NCBI GenBank assembly: GCA_028290325.1
Contig: JAQGJY010000413.1
Span: 1-6,385 of the forward strand
Reading direction: 5' to 3'
Origin: Tardiphaga sp.
Lineage (GTDB): Bacteria > Pseudomonadota > Alphaproteobacteria > Rhizobiales > Xanthobacteraceae
DNA length: 6,385 nt
The notes beneath the pieces are model-generated. The model was given only the letters and a program-made list of their open reading frames with translations, did not search any database and had not been told where the DNA came from. Both the position numbers and the translations under genes were made by a program. This document shows, piece after piece, positions 1 to 5,360 of this stretch (its first letter is position 1; every line of letters begins with the position of its first letter).

Positions 1-186
1 GAAAACGACATCGCGTATTTTCTGGAGACCGGCCAGACGCCGGACGGCGATTCGGTCGGCGGCTCGATGACCCGGGTCGTGCGCAACCTGGCGCTGCTGC
101 CGGCGGCCGATCGGGCGGCGATCGCGACATTCATCAAATCGCTGCCGCCGGTGGATGGCCCGAAGCGGCCGAAGAAGCCGGAATAG
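1..186 (+). CDS. C-type cytochrome, C-terminal fragment (5' end outside window)
   Basis: Only the last 61 codons are present, open from base 1 to a TAG at 184-186. The readable protein has an acidic opening that reads into DIAYFLETGQTPDGD, then GGSMTRVVRNLALL, then ADRAAIATFIKSLPP and a Lys/Pro-rich tail. This order matches the C-terminal end of class I c-type cytochrome domains in the mono- or diheme electron-transfer subunits that accompany periplasmic dehydrogenases. There, the Met of the GGSM motif (about residue 23 of the fragment) is the usual sixth ligand of the heme iron, and the final helix carries 'ADRxAIAxFIKSLP'. The CXXCH heme-attachment motif and signal peptide must lie upstream of the window, so the number of hemes and the redox partner cannot be read. 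The family call is fairly secure; the specific function is unknown. Confidence 0.8.
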   Translation, partial: ENDIAYFLETGQTPDGDSVGGSMTRVVRNLALLPAADRAAIATFIKSLPPVDGPKRPKKPE

Positions 187-377
187 CGAGCGTGTTGAAA
201 CAGGAGATCGCCGTCACTCCGCTTGTCGGTCCGGCTCTCAGGATAACGAGGGTCCGCAATCCGAATCAGTCGATTTGCATACGCTCCGCGCGAGCCATGT
301 GACGGCAAGGGTTCTCGACGCGGGATCGCCCTGATTAGGTGCGGCCATTCCGCCGCCAATTGTCCCGCGACTCCTGC

Positions 378-1358
378 ATGAACCTGCTCAAAGCCGTATC
401 GCTGAAACTGGCCAGCACGATGATGTTCGCGCTGATGGGCGCGCAGGCGCGTTATCTCGGCGGCGTGTTTCCCGTCGGTGAGGTGGTGTTCTTTCGCGGC
501 CTGTTCGCGTTGATTCCGATCGTGATCTTTTTCGGCATGCGTGGCCAGTTGCGCGGCGCGCTCAAAACCAGCCGCGTCAAGGCGCATCTGGTGCGCGGCA
601 TCTTCAGCGTCATCGGCACGTTCTGCACCTTCGGCGCATTGGCGCGGCTGCCGATCGCCGACGTCACCGCGATCGCCTTCATCGCGCCGCTGATCACCGT
701 GATTTTCGCCGCGCTGATCCTGAAGGAAAAGGTCCACGCCTATCGCTGGTCGGCCGTCGTGGTCGGGTTCGGCGGCGTGTTCCTGATGCTGATGCCGTAT
801 CTCGGCAACCATGCCGAGCTGACCGCGTCGATGACGTTAGGGCTGGCCTTCGCGCTGACCAACGCCGTGTCGTCCGGCGGCGCGACGATCCAGATCCGTC
901 GCCTGACCGCGACGGAAAGTTCGGCGGCGATCGTGATTTTCATGACGCTGATCGTGATGGGGGTGTCACTGCTCACCGCGCCGTTCGGCTGGCGCATGCC
1001 CGAGACGGGTTTCGAACTGGCGATCCTGATCGGCATCGGCATCGCCGGTGGCCTCGGCCAGATGCTGTTCACGGACAGCTATCGTTACGCGCCGGCGTCG
1101 TTTCTGGCGCCGTTCGATTATACGGCGATGCTGTGGGCGTTCTTGCTCGGCTTCTGGATGTTCGGCGAAATCCCGACATCGTCCGTCCTATTCGGCGCGA
1201 CGCTGGTCGCGGCGGCGGGCATCTTCGTCATTCTGCGCGAGCGGGCGCTGGGGCTGAAGCGGTTGCGCGAGCCGCCGATGTCGCCGATCGCGGCCATGGC
1301 CGACGACGAGGCCGATCCGGATGCGGCGGTCACGCCGGTTTTGGCGAAGGCGAGCTGA
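378..1358 (+). CDS. EamA/DMT-superfamily inner-membrane transporter
   Basis: A 326-residue, very hydrophobic protein of about ten predicted transmembrane helices, built as two tandem EamA units (roughly residues 5-138 and 152-286). The internal duplication shows in two matching segments: AFIAPLITVIFAALILKEK (about 100-118) and FLAPFDYTAMLWAFLLGFW followed by MFGE (about 242-264). Each is the 'AP...E' helix end typical of drug/metabolite transporters. A basic stretch (RERALGLKRLRE, about 287-298) and an acidic, Ala-rich cytoplasmic tail follow the last helix. Family members are secondary transporters of metabolites or amino acids; the substrate cannot be read from sequence. An in-frame GTG at 339, directly after a TAG, would add 13 polar residues. 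ATG 378 is preferred because the extension is non-family-like and helix 1 begins right after MNLLK. Neither start has a good Shine-Dalgarno sequence, so the start remains uncertain. It converges on the minus-strand RAM-domain gene. Confidence 0.85.
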   Translation: MNLLKAVSLKLASTMMFALMGAQARYLGGVFPVGEVVFFRGLFALIPIVIFFGMRGQLRGALKTSRVKAHLVRGIFSVIGTFCTFGALARLPIADVTAIAFIAPLITVIFAALILKEKVHAYRWSAVVVGFGGVFLMLMPYLGNHAELTASMTLGLAFALTNAVSSGGATIQIRRLTATESSAAIVIFMTLIVMGVSLLTAPFGWRMPETGFELAILIGIGIAGGLGQMLFTDSYRYAPASFLAPFDYTAMLWAFLLGFWMFGEIPTSSVLFGATLVAAAGIFVILRERALGLKRLREPPMSPIAAMADDEADPDAAVTPVLAKAS

Positions 1359-1381
1359 TCGGCTGGCCCGTCCCGGATGAT

Positions 1382-1406
1382 GCGGCGTGGCCTCGGCCAA
1401 CGCCGC
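1382..1406. terminator. GC-rich hairpin between convergent genes, possible bidirectional terminator
   Basis: GCGGCGT (1382-1388) pairs perfectly with ACGCCGC (1400-1406). The stem continues with GGC/GCC pairs inside it after a one-base A bulge at 1399, leaving a loop of about 4 nt. It sits in the 101-nt gap between the stop codons of the EamA gene and the RAM-domain gene, where a shared terminator would be expected. No T-run follows on either strand, so intrinsic termination is unproven. It may act with Rho or only protect 3' ends. Confidence 0.45.
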
Positions 1407-1459
1407 GCTCCGCTTGCGTCGTGCCGCGCCAGGGACAGGCCAACTCATATCGACGAGGC

Positions 1460-1702
1460 CTACGCTCCGAACGCCTTGAAGGTGATGATCGTGTGGGTGT
1501 CCTGAATGCCCGGAATGATCTGCACTTTTTCATTCACGAAATGGCCGATATCGGTGGTGTTATCGACGTAGAATTTGACCAGCAGGTCGTAATCGCCGGC
1601 GGTCGAGTAAATCTCGGAGGCGATTTCGGCCTCGGCGATGGCGTTGGCGACGGCATAGGACTGGCCGAGCTTGCATTTGAACTGCACGAAAAAAGGAACC
1701 AT
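1460..1702 (-). CDS. Stand-alone Lrp/AsnC effector-binding (RAM) domain protein
   Basis: An 80-residue protein that is essentially one RAM (ACT-like, beta-alpha-beta-beta-alpha-beta) domain. A first strand MVPFFVQFKC is followed by a helix AVANAIAEAEIASEI, then the signature STAGDYDLLVKFYVD (33-47), then a helix with HFVNEKVQIIPGI and a last strand TIITFKAF. The Gly-Asp of 'AGDYD' (36-37) is the conserved ligand-pocket turn of Lrp/AsnC proteins. The usual N-terminal helix-turn-helix is absent, so it cannot bind DNA like Lrp. Stand-alone RAM proteins form ring oligomers that bind amino acids or other small effectors, or may modulate full-length Lrp partners; its ligand is unknown. The ATG at 1702 is chosen because GGAGA (1714-1710 on this strand) sits 7 nt upstream. 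A longer frame reaching 1888 would run into thiD and adds non-domain residues. It is divergent from thiD. Confidence 0.85.
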   Translation of the reverse strand: MVPFFVQFKCKLGQSYAVANAIAEAEIASEIYSTAGDYDLLVKFYVDNTTDIGHFVNEKVQIIPGIQDTHTIITFKAFGA

Positions 1703-1729
1703 CGCCGCGTCTCCGAACTGATTTGCGCC

Positions 1730-1758
1730 AGTATGCCGGAGAGCGCGGACGGACGCAA
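1730..1758 (-). promoter_or_regulatory. Candidate sigma70-type promoter for the RAM-domain gene
   Basis: On the minus strand, TTGCGT (1758-1753) and CATACT (1735-1730) are separated by 17 nt. They match the -35 and -10 consensus at 3/6 and 4/6 positions. Initiation would fall near 1723, giving a leader of about 20 nt that contains the GGAGA ribosome site. Geometry is good but the hexamers are weak, so this is tentative. Confidence 0.3.
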
Positions 1759-1829
1759 AAGCGTGCCGCTTGCTGGCGCCGCTGCCGCGCGATAGCACAG
1801 ACAAAACCCTTCGCGACGGAAGCCAGACC

Positions 1830-2630
1830 ATGCCGATCCCCATCGCACTGACCATTGCCGGCTCGGATTCCTCCGGCGGCGCGGGCATTCAGGCCGATCT
1901 GAAAAGTTTCGCCGCCTGCGGCGCCTATGGCGCATCGGTCGTCACCGCCTTGACCGCGCAAAACACCCAGGGCGTGCGCGCCGTGCATCCGGTGCCGGCC
2001 GCCTTCGTGACGGCACAGATCGATGCGGTGTTTCAGGACCTGGACGTCAAGGCGGTGAAGATCGGCATGGTGGCGCAGCGCGACGTGATCGCGGTCATCG
2101 TCGCGGCGCTCATGCGCTGGCAGCCGCCGCATGTCGTGCTCGATCCGGTGATGGTCGCGACCTCGGGCGACTCGCTGTTGATGCCCGATGCCGTGGCGGC
2201 GTTGCGCACGACATTGATCCCGCGCGCGGACCTCATCACGCCGAACCTGCCGGAGGCGGCGGCGCTGCTCGGCGAGGCTGTCGCTGCGAATGACGACGCG
2301 ATCGCCGATCAGGGGCGGCGGCTGCTTGCATTCGGCTGCCGCGCGGTGCTGATCAAAGGCGGGCACGGCAGCGGGCCTGAGAGCATCGACTATCTGGTGA
2401 CGGCCGAGCGCGTCGTGGCGCTGGCGGCGCCCCGTGTCGCCACGAAGAATACGCACGGCACCGGCTGCTCGCTATCGTCGGCGATCGCGGCGCAGCTTGC
2501 CAAGGGTGACGATCTGGAGACCGCTGTGCGGGCGGGGAAAAACTTCATCAGCGCCGCGATCGCGGCGGCGGATCGGCTCGACGTCGGGCGCGGCCACGGC
2601 CCGGTGCATCATTTTTATCGGTGGGATTGA
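1830..2630 (+). CDS. thiD: Hydroxymethylpyrimidine/phosphomethylpyrimidine kinase (ThiD)
   Basis: A 266-residue ribokinase-fold enzyme, the usual ThiD length. ThiD phosphorylates 4-amino-5-hydroxymethyl-2-methylpyrimidine (HMP) to HMP-P and then to HMP-PP, the pyrimidine half used by ThiE to build thiamine phosphate, in the cytoplasm. The N-terminal ALTIAGSDSSGGAGIQADLK block (residues 6-25) is the family signature that holds the pyrimidine. VKIGM (76-80) and VLDPVMVATSG (103-113) follow. The anion-hole/catalytic motif near the C-terminus is KNTHGTGCSLSSAIAA (206-221), with the reactive Cys at 213. ATG 1830 is preferred over a TTG at 1770 because the family signature begins six residues in, with a modest GGAAG upstream. 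No THI-box (TPP) riboswitch and no other thi genes are visible nearby, so it appears to be a solitary thiD. It is divergent from the RAM-domain gene over a 127-nt gap. Confidence 0.95.
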   Translation: MPIPIALTIAGSDSSGGAGIQADLKSFAACGAYGASVVTALTAQNTQGVRAVHPVPAAFVTAQIDAVFQDLDVKAVKIGMVAQRDVIAVIVAALMRWQPPHVVLDPVMVATSGDSLLMPDAVAALRTTLIPRADLITPNLPEAAALLGEAVAANDDAIADQGRRLLAFGCRAVLIKGGHGSGPESIDYLVTAERVVALAAPRVATKNTHGTGCSLSSAIAAQLAKGDDLETAVRAGKNFISAAIAAADRLDVGRGHGPVHHFYRWD

Positions 2631-2676
2631 GCCGGTTCCGAGCCCGCCGCCGCCGTGCTTCAAGGCGCGCTGGAAG

Positions 2677-2701
2677 GGGAGCCTCAAAGGTGACGGCTCC
2701 C
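2677..2701 (+). terminator. Hairpin downstream of thiD, possible terminator or processing site
   Basis: GGGAGCC (2677-2683) pairs perfectly with GGCTCCC (2695-2701) around an 11-nt loop. It lies 47 nt after the thiD stop and just before the candidate Pho box of pmtA, a natural boundary between transcription units. There is no T-tract after the stem, so a classical intrinsic terminator is not supported. Confidence 0.35.
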
Positions 2702-2706
2702 GATCC

Positions 2707-2740
2707 CTGTCGCCAGTTTGTCGCACGGCGCTGCTATCAG
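2707..2740 (+). promoter_or_regulatory. Candidate Pho box plus -10 element upstream of pmtA
   Basis: Two near-identical heptamers, CTGTCGC (2707-2713) and TTGTCGC (2718-2724), lie 11 nt apart with a 4-nt spacer, the geometry of a PhoB-binding Pho box. Against CTGTCAT twice they match 9/14; against the CTGTCAC variant, 11/14. TATCAG (2735-2740) starts exactly 10 nt after the box, where PhoB-activated promoters place their -10, and would initiate near 2747 ahead of the pmtA ATG at 2769. TGTC/GTCG words are common in GC-rich DNA, so this is suggestive only. Confidence 0.35.
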
Positions 2741-2768
2741 CCACGCGGGACAGACCGCGAGGGCACGG

Positions 2769-3425
2769 ATGACGAGTTTCGATCTCGATCAAACCACTGT
2801 TGAAACCGCCTATGCGCGCTGGGCGCCGATCTATGACGCGATCTGCGGCCCGGTGATGCTGACCGGCCGTCGCGCGGCGGCCCTGGCGGCACGCCGTATC
2901 GGCGGCAAGATTCTCGAGGTCGGCGTCGGCACTGGCTTGTCATTCGGCGACTACGACGCGACCAACGACGTCACCGGCATCGATCTCAGCGCGCCGATGC
3001 TCGACAAGGCGATGGCCAAGATGGCGACCGGCCGCTTCCCGCACGTCAAGGCGGTCTATCAGATGGACGCGCATCGCATGACCTTCGCGGACGCGACGTT
3101 CGACTGCGTGGTCGCGCAATTCGTCATCACGCTGGTGGAGAATCCCGAACAGGTGTTGTCCGAATGCCAGCGCGTGCTGAAGCCCGGCGGGCGTATCATT
3201 CTGGTCAACCATCTGTATTCCGAAACCGGCGTCTCCGCCGCGATCGAGCGCTGGGCCGCGAAACGCACACGCAAGATGGGGCTGCGTCCGGAATTTCCCT
3301 TCGCGCGGCTGCAGGCCTGGGCCGATCGCAGCGGCGACGCGATCCTGGTCGAGCGTCGCAAACTCGCACCGTTTGGCGTCTACACGCTGGTGTCGTTTGA
3401 GCGGGAATTGCCGCGCGTTGCGTAA
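2769..3425 (+). CDS. pmtA: Phosphatidylethanolamine N-methyltransferase (PmtA-type, SAM-dependent)
   Basis: A 218-residue class I SAM-dependent methyltransferase. The N-terminal segment VETAYARWAPIYDAICGPV (11-29) is the hallmark of the Rhodobacter/Bradyrhizobium PmtA group. It is followed by the SAM-binding motif ILEVGVGTGLS (48-58), the acidic GIDLSAPML (70-78), MDAHRMTF (99-106), AQFVITLVENPE (116-127) and RVLKPGGRIILVNHL (135-149), and then LRPEFPFARLQAW (172-184). This enzyme methylates phosphatidylethanolamine three times to give phosphatidylcholine at the cytoplasmic face of the inner membrane; no transmembrane segment is seen, consistent with peripheral attachment. The ATG at 2769 is preferred because a GAGGG sits 5 nt upstream and the homologous region starts close by; an upstream TTG at 2718 would overlap the candidate Pho box. 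The plcP-like gene begins 58 nt downstream. The family call is strong; exact methylation range (PE, MMPE or DMPE) is inferred. Confidence 0.85.
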   Translation: MTSFDLDQTTVETAYARWAPIYDAICGPVMLTGRRAAALAARRIGGKILEVGVGTGLSFGDYDATNDVTGIDLSAPMLDKAMAKMATGRFPHVKAVYQMDAHRMTFADATFDCVVAQFVITLVENPEQVLSECQRVLKPGGRIILVNHLYSETGVSAAIERWAAKRTRKMGLRPEFPFARLQAWADRSGDAILVERRKLAPFGVYTLVSFERELPRVA

Positions 3426-3428
3426 GTG

Positions 3429-3462
3429 GCGTCGTGGCGCTGTCATGCAAATCGCGTATTCG
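3429..3462 (+). promoter_or_regulatory. Candidate Pho box plus -10 element upstream of plcP-agt
   Basis: In the 58-nt gap after pmtA, a perfect Pho heptamer CTGTCAT (3440-3446) is preceded at the correct 11-nt period by a degenerate copy, GCGTCGT (3429-3435), giving 11/14 matches to the two-heptamer consensus with a 4-nt spacer. TATTCG (3457-3462) begins exactly 10 nt after the box, as in PhoB-dependent promoters, and would start transcription near 3470, just ahead of the GGAG ribosome site at 3472. The sinorhizobial plcP gene is known to be PhoB-controlled, which makes the placement meaningful. The upstream half is weak and no binding data exist here. Confidence 0.5.
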
Positions 3463-3483
3463 CTCGCGCATGGAGAGTGGGGC

Positions 3484-4281
3484 ATGAGTGACGACAATCC
3501 GGAACGGCGTTTCCGCACATTGTTCATCTCGGACGTGCATCTCGGCGCACGCGGATCACAGGCCGACAGGCTGCTGGATTTCCTGCGCGTCCACGATGCC
3601 GACACGATCTATCTGGTCGGCGATATCGTCGATGGCTGGGCGCTGAAATCGTCGTGGCACTGGCCGCAATCGCATAACGACCTGTTGCAGAAGATGCTGC
3701 GAAAGGCGCGCAAGGGCGCGCGCATCATCTATGTGCCGGGCAATCACGACGAGTTTCTCCGCTCGTATTACGGCACGCATTTCGGCGGCATCGAGGTGGC
3801 CGAAGACGCGATCCATATCGGCGTCGATGGCAAGCGCTATCTGGTCATTCATGGCGACATCTTCGACCTCGTGGTGCAGAACGCGCGCTGGCTCGCGCAT
3901 CTCGGCGACAAGGCCTACGATTTCGCGATTCAGATGAATCGTCTCGTCAACGCGTTTCGCAAGCTGTTCGGCGTGCCCTATTGGTCGCTGTCGCAATGGG
4001 CCAAGCTGAAGGTGAAGAACGCCGTCAACTATATCGGCGCGTTCGAGCAGACGCTGGCCAACGAAGCCCGCCGCCATGATGCTGACGGCGTGATCTGCGG
4101 CCACATCCACTACGCGACGATCCGCGACGAGCACGGCATCCGCTACATGAATTGCGGCGACTGGGTGGAAAGCTGCACCGCCTTGGTCGAGCACGGCGAC
4201 GGCCGCTTCGAGATCATCGACTGGAGCAACCCGTTGCGGCGCGCGCTGCCTGTCGCCATGGCCGCCGTGGAAGCCGCCTGA
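3484..4281 (+). CDS. plcP: Metallophosphoesterase, probable phospholipase C PlcP (LpxH-like fold)
   Basis: A 265-residue soluble calcineurin-like metallophosphoesterase with every metal-binding motif in order: DVHLG (17-21), GDIVDGW (46-52), GNHDE (86-90), HGDIFD (123-128) and GHIHYA (206-211), later followed by NCGDWVES (223-230). These would bind a two-metal (typically Mn) centre. The fold is shared with LpxH (UDP-2,3-diacylglucosamine diphosphatase), and homology pipelines would probably give that name. However, alphaproteobacteria generally use the unrelated LpxI for that lipid A step. The closest characterised context is PlcP of Sinorhizobium meliloti, which hydrolyses phosphatidylcholine (and less readily other phospholipids) to diacylglycerol and a phospho-alcohol under phosphate limitation. 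Placement between a PC-making methyltransferase and a GT4 enzyme supports PlcP. ATG 3484 has GGAG 8 nt upstream; upstream ATG 3445 and TTG 3373 would overlap the Pho box or pmtA. The stop TGA shares its A with the next ATG, implying translational coupling. Confidence 0.8.
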   Translation: MSDDNPERRFRTLFISDVHLGARGSQADRLLDFLRVHDADTIYLVGDIVDGWALKSSWHWPQSHNDLLQKMLRKARKGARIIYVPGNHDEFLRSYYGTHFGGIEVAEDAIHIGVDGKRYLVIHGDIFDLVVQNARWLAHLGDKAYDFAIQMNRLVNAFRKLFGVPYWSLSQWAKLKVKNAVNYIGAFEQTLANEARRHDADGVICGHIHYATIRDEHGIRYMNCGDWVESCTALVEHGDGRFEIIDWSNPLRRALPVAMAAVEAA

Positions 4282-5321
4282 TGCGAATCCTGATCGCGAC
4301 CGATGCGTGGCAGCCGCAGGTCAACGGCGTCGTCCGCACATTGATGATGACGGCCGCCGCCGCGCGGGCGCAGGGCGTCGAGGTGAGCGTCCTGACGCCG
4401 CAATCGTTTCGCACGGTGGCGATGCCGGGCTATCGCGACCTGCGTCTGGCTTTGCCGTCGCCGTTCAAGATCGCGCGGCTGATCGCGGCAGCCGCGCCCG
4501 ACAACATCCACATCGCGACCGAAGGCCCGCTCGGCCTCGCCGTGCGATATTATTGTCGCCGTCGCGGATTGCCGTTCACGACAAGCTTTCACACCCGATT
4601 TCCGGATTACGTGACGGCGCGGCTGCCAATCCCGGAAGGCTGGGTGTGGGCGGCGTTGCGCTGGTTTCATCGCGACAGCCGCGCGGTGATGGCGGCGACG
4701 CCGGCGTTGGCGACGGAACTGCGCGAGCGCGGTTTTAACAATGTCGTGCTGTGGCCGCGCGGCGTCGATACCAATCTGTTTCATCCGCGTGATCTGGCAT
4801 CCGATCTTCCAAAGCCGGTGTTTCTGTCGGTCGGACGGCTCGCGGTCGAAAAGAATCTGGCGGCGTTTTTGAGCCTCGATCTGCCGGGCACGAAAGTCGT
4901 CGTCGGCGATGGTCCGGCGCGAGCGGCGCTGGAACGCGCGTTTCCGCAGGCGGTGTTTCGCGGCGCGTTGCATGGCGAGCAACTGGCGCAGGCCTATGCC
5001 GGCGCGGATGTGTTCGTGTTCCCGAGCCTGACCGACACTTACGGCCTCGTGATGCTCGAAGCCCTGGCCTCGGGCGTTCCGGTGGCGGCGTTTCCGGTGG
5101 CGGGACCGCGCGACGTCATCGGCTCGTCGCCTGTCGGGGTGCTCAACAATGACCTGCGGCTGGCCTGCCTCGCCGCTCTGACGATCGCGCCGGGTGATTG
5201 CGTCGCCTTCGCGCAGCGACATTCGTGGGACAGCGCCGCACGCATCTTCATCGCCAATATCGCGGGCGGCGCGCCGACCGCCGGCGACACGCACGCGATT
5301 GGCGCGCTCGCGCCACTTTAG
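4281..5321 (+). CDS. agt: GT4-family glycosyltransferase, probable diacylglycerol glycosyltransferase (Agt-like)
   Basis: A 346-residue GT-B fold retaining glycosyltransferase. The acceptor-side domain opens MRILIATDAWQPQVNGVVRT (1-20), with the glycine-containing NGV loop, and includes TSFHTRFPDY (101-110). The donor-side domain has LSVGRLAVEKN (182-192), supplying the Arg and Lys that contact the nucleotide-sugar phosphates, VVGDGPAR (207-214), and the EX7E-equivalent DTYGLVMLEALASG (252-265), in which the first Glu is Asp, a variation seen in related lipid glycosyltransferases. No transmembrane helix is seen; such enzymes are membrane-associated through basic surfaces. In alphaproteobacteria and marine heterotrophs, Agt adjoins plcP and transfers glucose or glucuronic acid from a UDP-sugar to diacylglycerol, making phosphorus-free lipids. 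The one-base overlap with plcP supports coupled production; GGAAG lies 7 nt before the ATG. Sugar specificity is not readable, and an unrelated exopolysaccharide or mannosyl role is possible. Confidence 0.75.
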   Translation: MRILIATDAWQPQVNGVVRTLMMTAAAARAQGVEVSVLTPQSFRTVAMPGYRDLRLALPSPFKIARLIAAAAPDNIHIATEGPLGLAVRYYCRRRGLPFTTSFHTRFPDYVTARLPIPEGWVWAALRWFHRDSRAVMAATPALATELRERGFNNVVLWPRGVDTNLFHPRDLASDLPKPVFLSVGRLAVEKNLAAFLSLDLPGTKVVVGDGPARAALERAFPQAVFRGALHGEQLAQAYAGADVFVFPSLTDTYGLVMLEALASGVPVAAFPVAGPRDVIGSSPVGVLNNDLRLACLAALTIAPGDCVAFAQRHSWDSAARIFIANIAGGAPTAGDTHAIGALAPL

Positions 5322-5326
5322 CGGCC

Positions 5327-5355
5327 TTTTCCCGCTGCGCCGATCGCGATACAAC
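5327..5355 (+). promoter_or_regulatory. Weak candidate promoter just upstream of the dehydratase gene
   Basis: TTTTCC (5327-5332) and TACAAC (5350-5355) are spaced by 17 nt and match the -35 and -10 consensus at 3/6 and 4/6. Initiation would fall at or next to the ATG at 5361, giving an essentially leaderless message, which would fit the lack of a ribosome-binding site. The hexamers are weak and this may be coincidence. Confidence 0.2.
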
Positions 5356-5360
5356 GGCGC

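Noticed and set aside
211..228. CCGTCAC followed by CTTGTCG upstream of the EamA gene as a third Pho box
   Set aside because: The second TGTC word is one base out of register for the 11-nt period, so the aligned half-site matches only 2 of 7.
339..377. GTG start extending the EamA protein by 13 residues
   Set aside because: The added residues are polar and basic and precede the natural first helix; ATG 378 fits the family better, although neither start has a strong ribosome site.
1133..1795. Plus-strand open frame (220 codons) across the end of the EamA gene and the RAM-domain gene
   Set aside because: It overlaps the EamA gene out of frame and is antisense to the RAM gene; no family resemblance.
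1703..1829. THI-box (TPP) riboswitch before thiD
   Set aside because: The conserved CTGAGA and related THI-box blocks are not present, and the thiD leader is too short to hold the full aptamer unless transcription starts inside the neighbouring gene.
1560..2456. Minus-strand open frame (298 codons) spanning thiD and the RAM-domain gene
   Set aside because: Composition is typical of antisense GC-rich frames, and it conflicts with two clearly identified proteins.
5320..5336. AGCGG/CCGCT hairpin with a T-rich loop after agt as a terminator
   Set aside because: Only five base pairs, with the T-run in the loop instead of after the stem, so termination is not supported.
4143..5354. Long minus-strand open frame (403 codons) opposite agt
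   Set aside because: Its translation is Arg/His/Gln-rich low-complexity sequence with no recognisable domain. It is the mirror of GC-rich codon use in the well-supported plus-strand GT4 gene.
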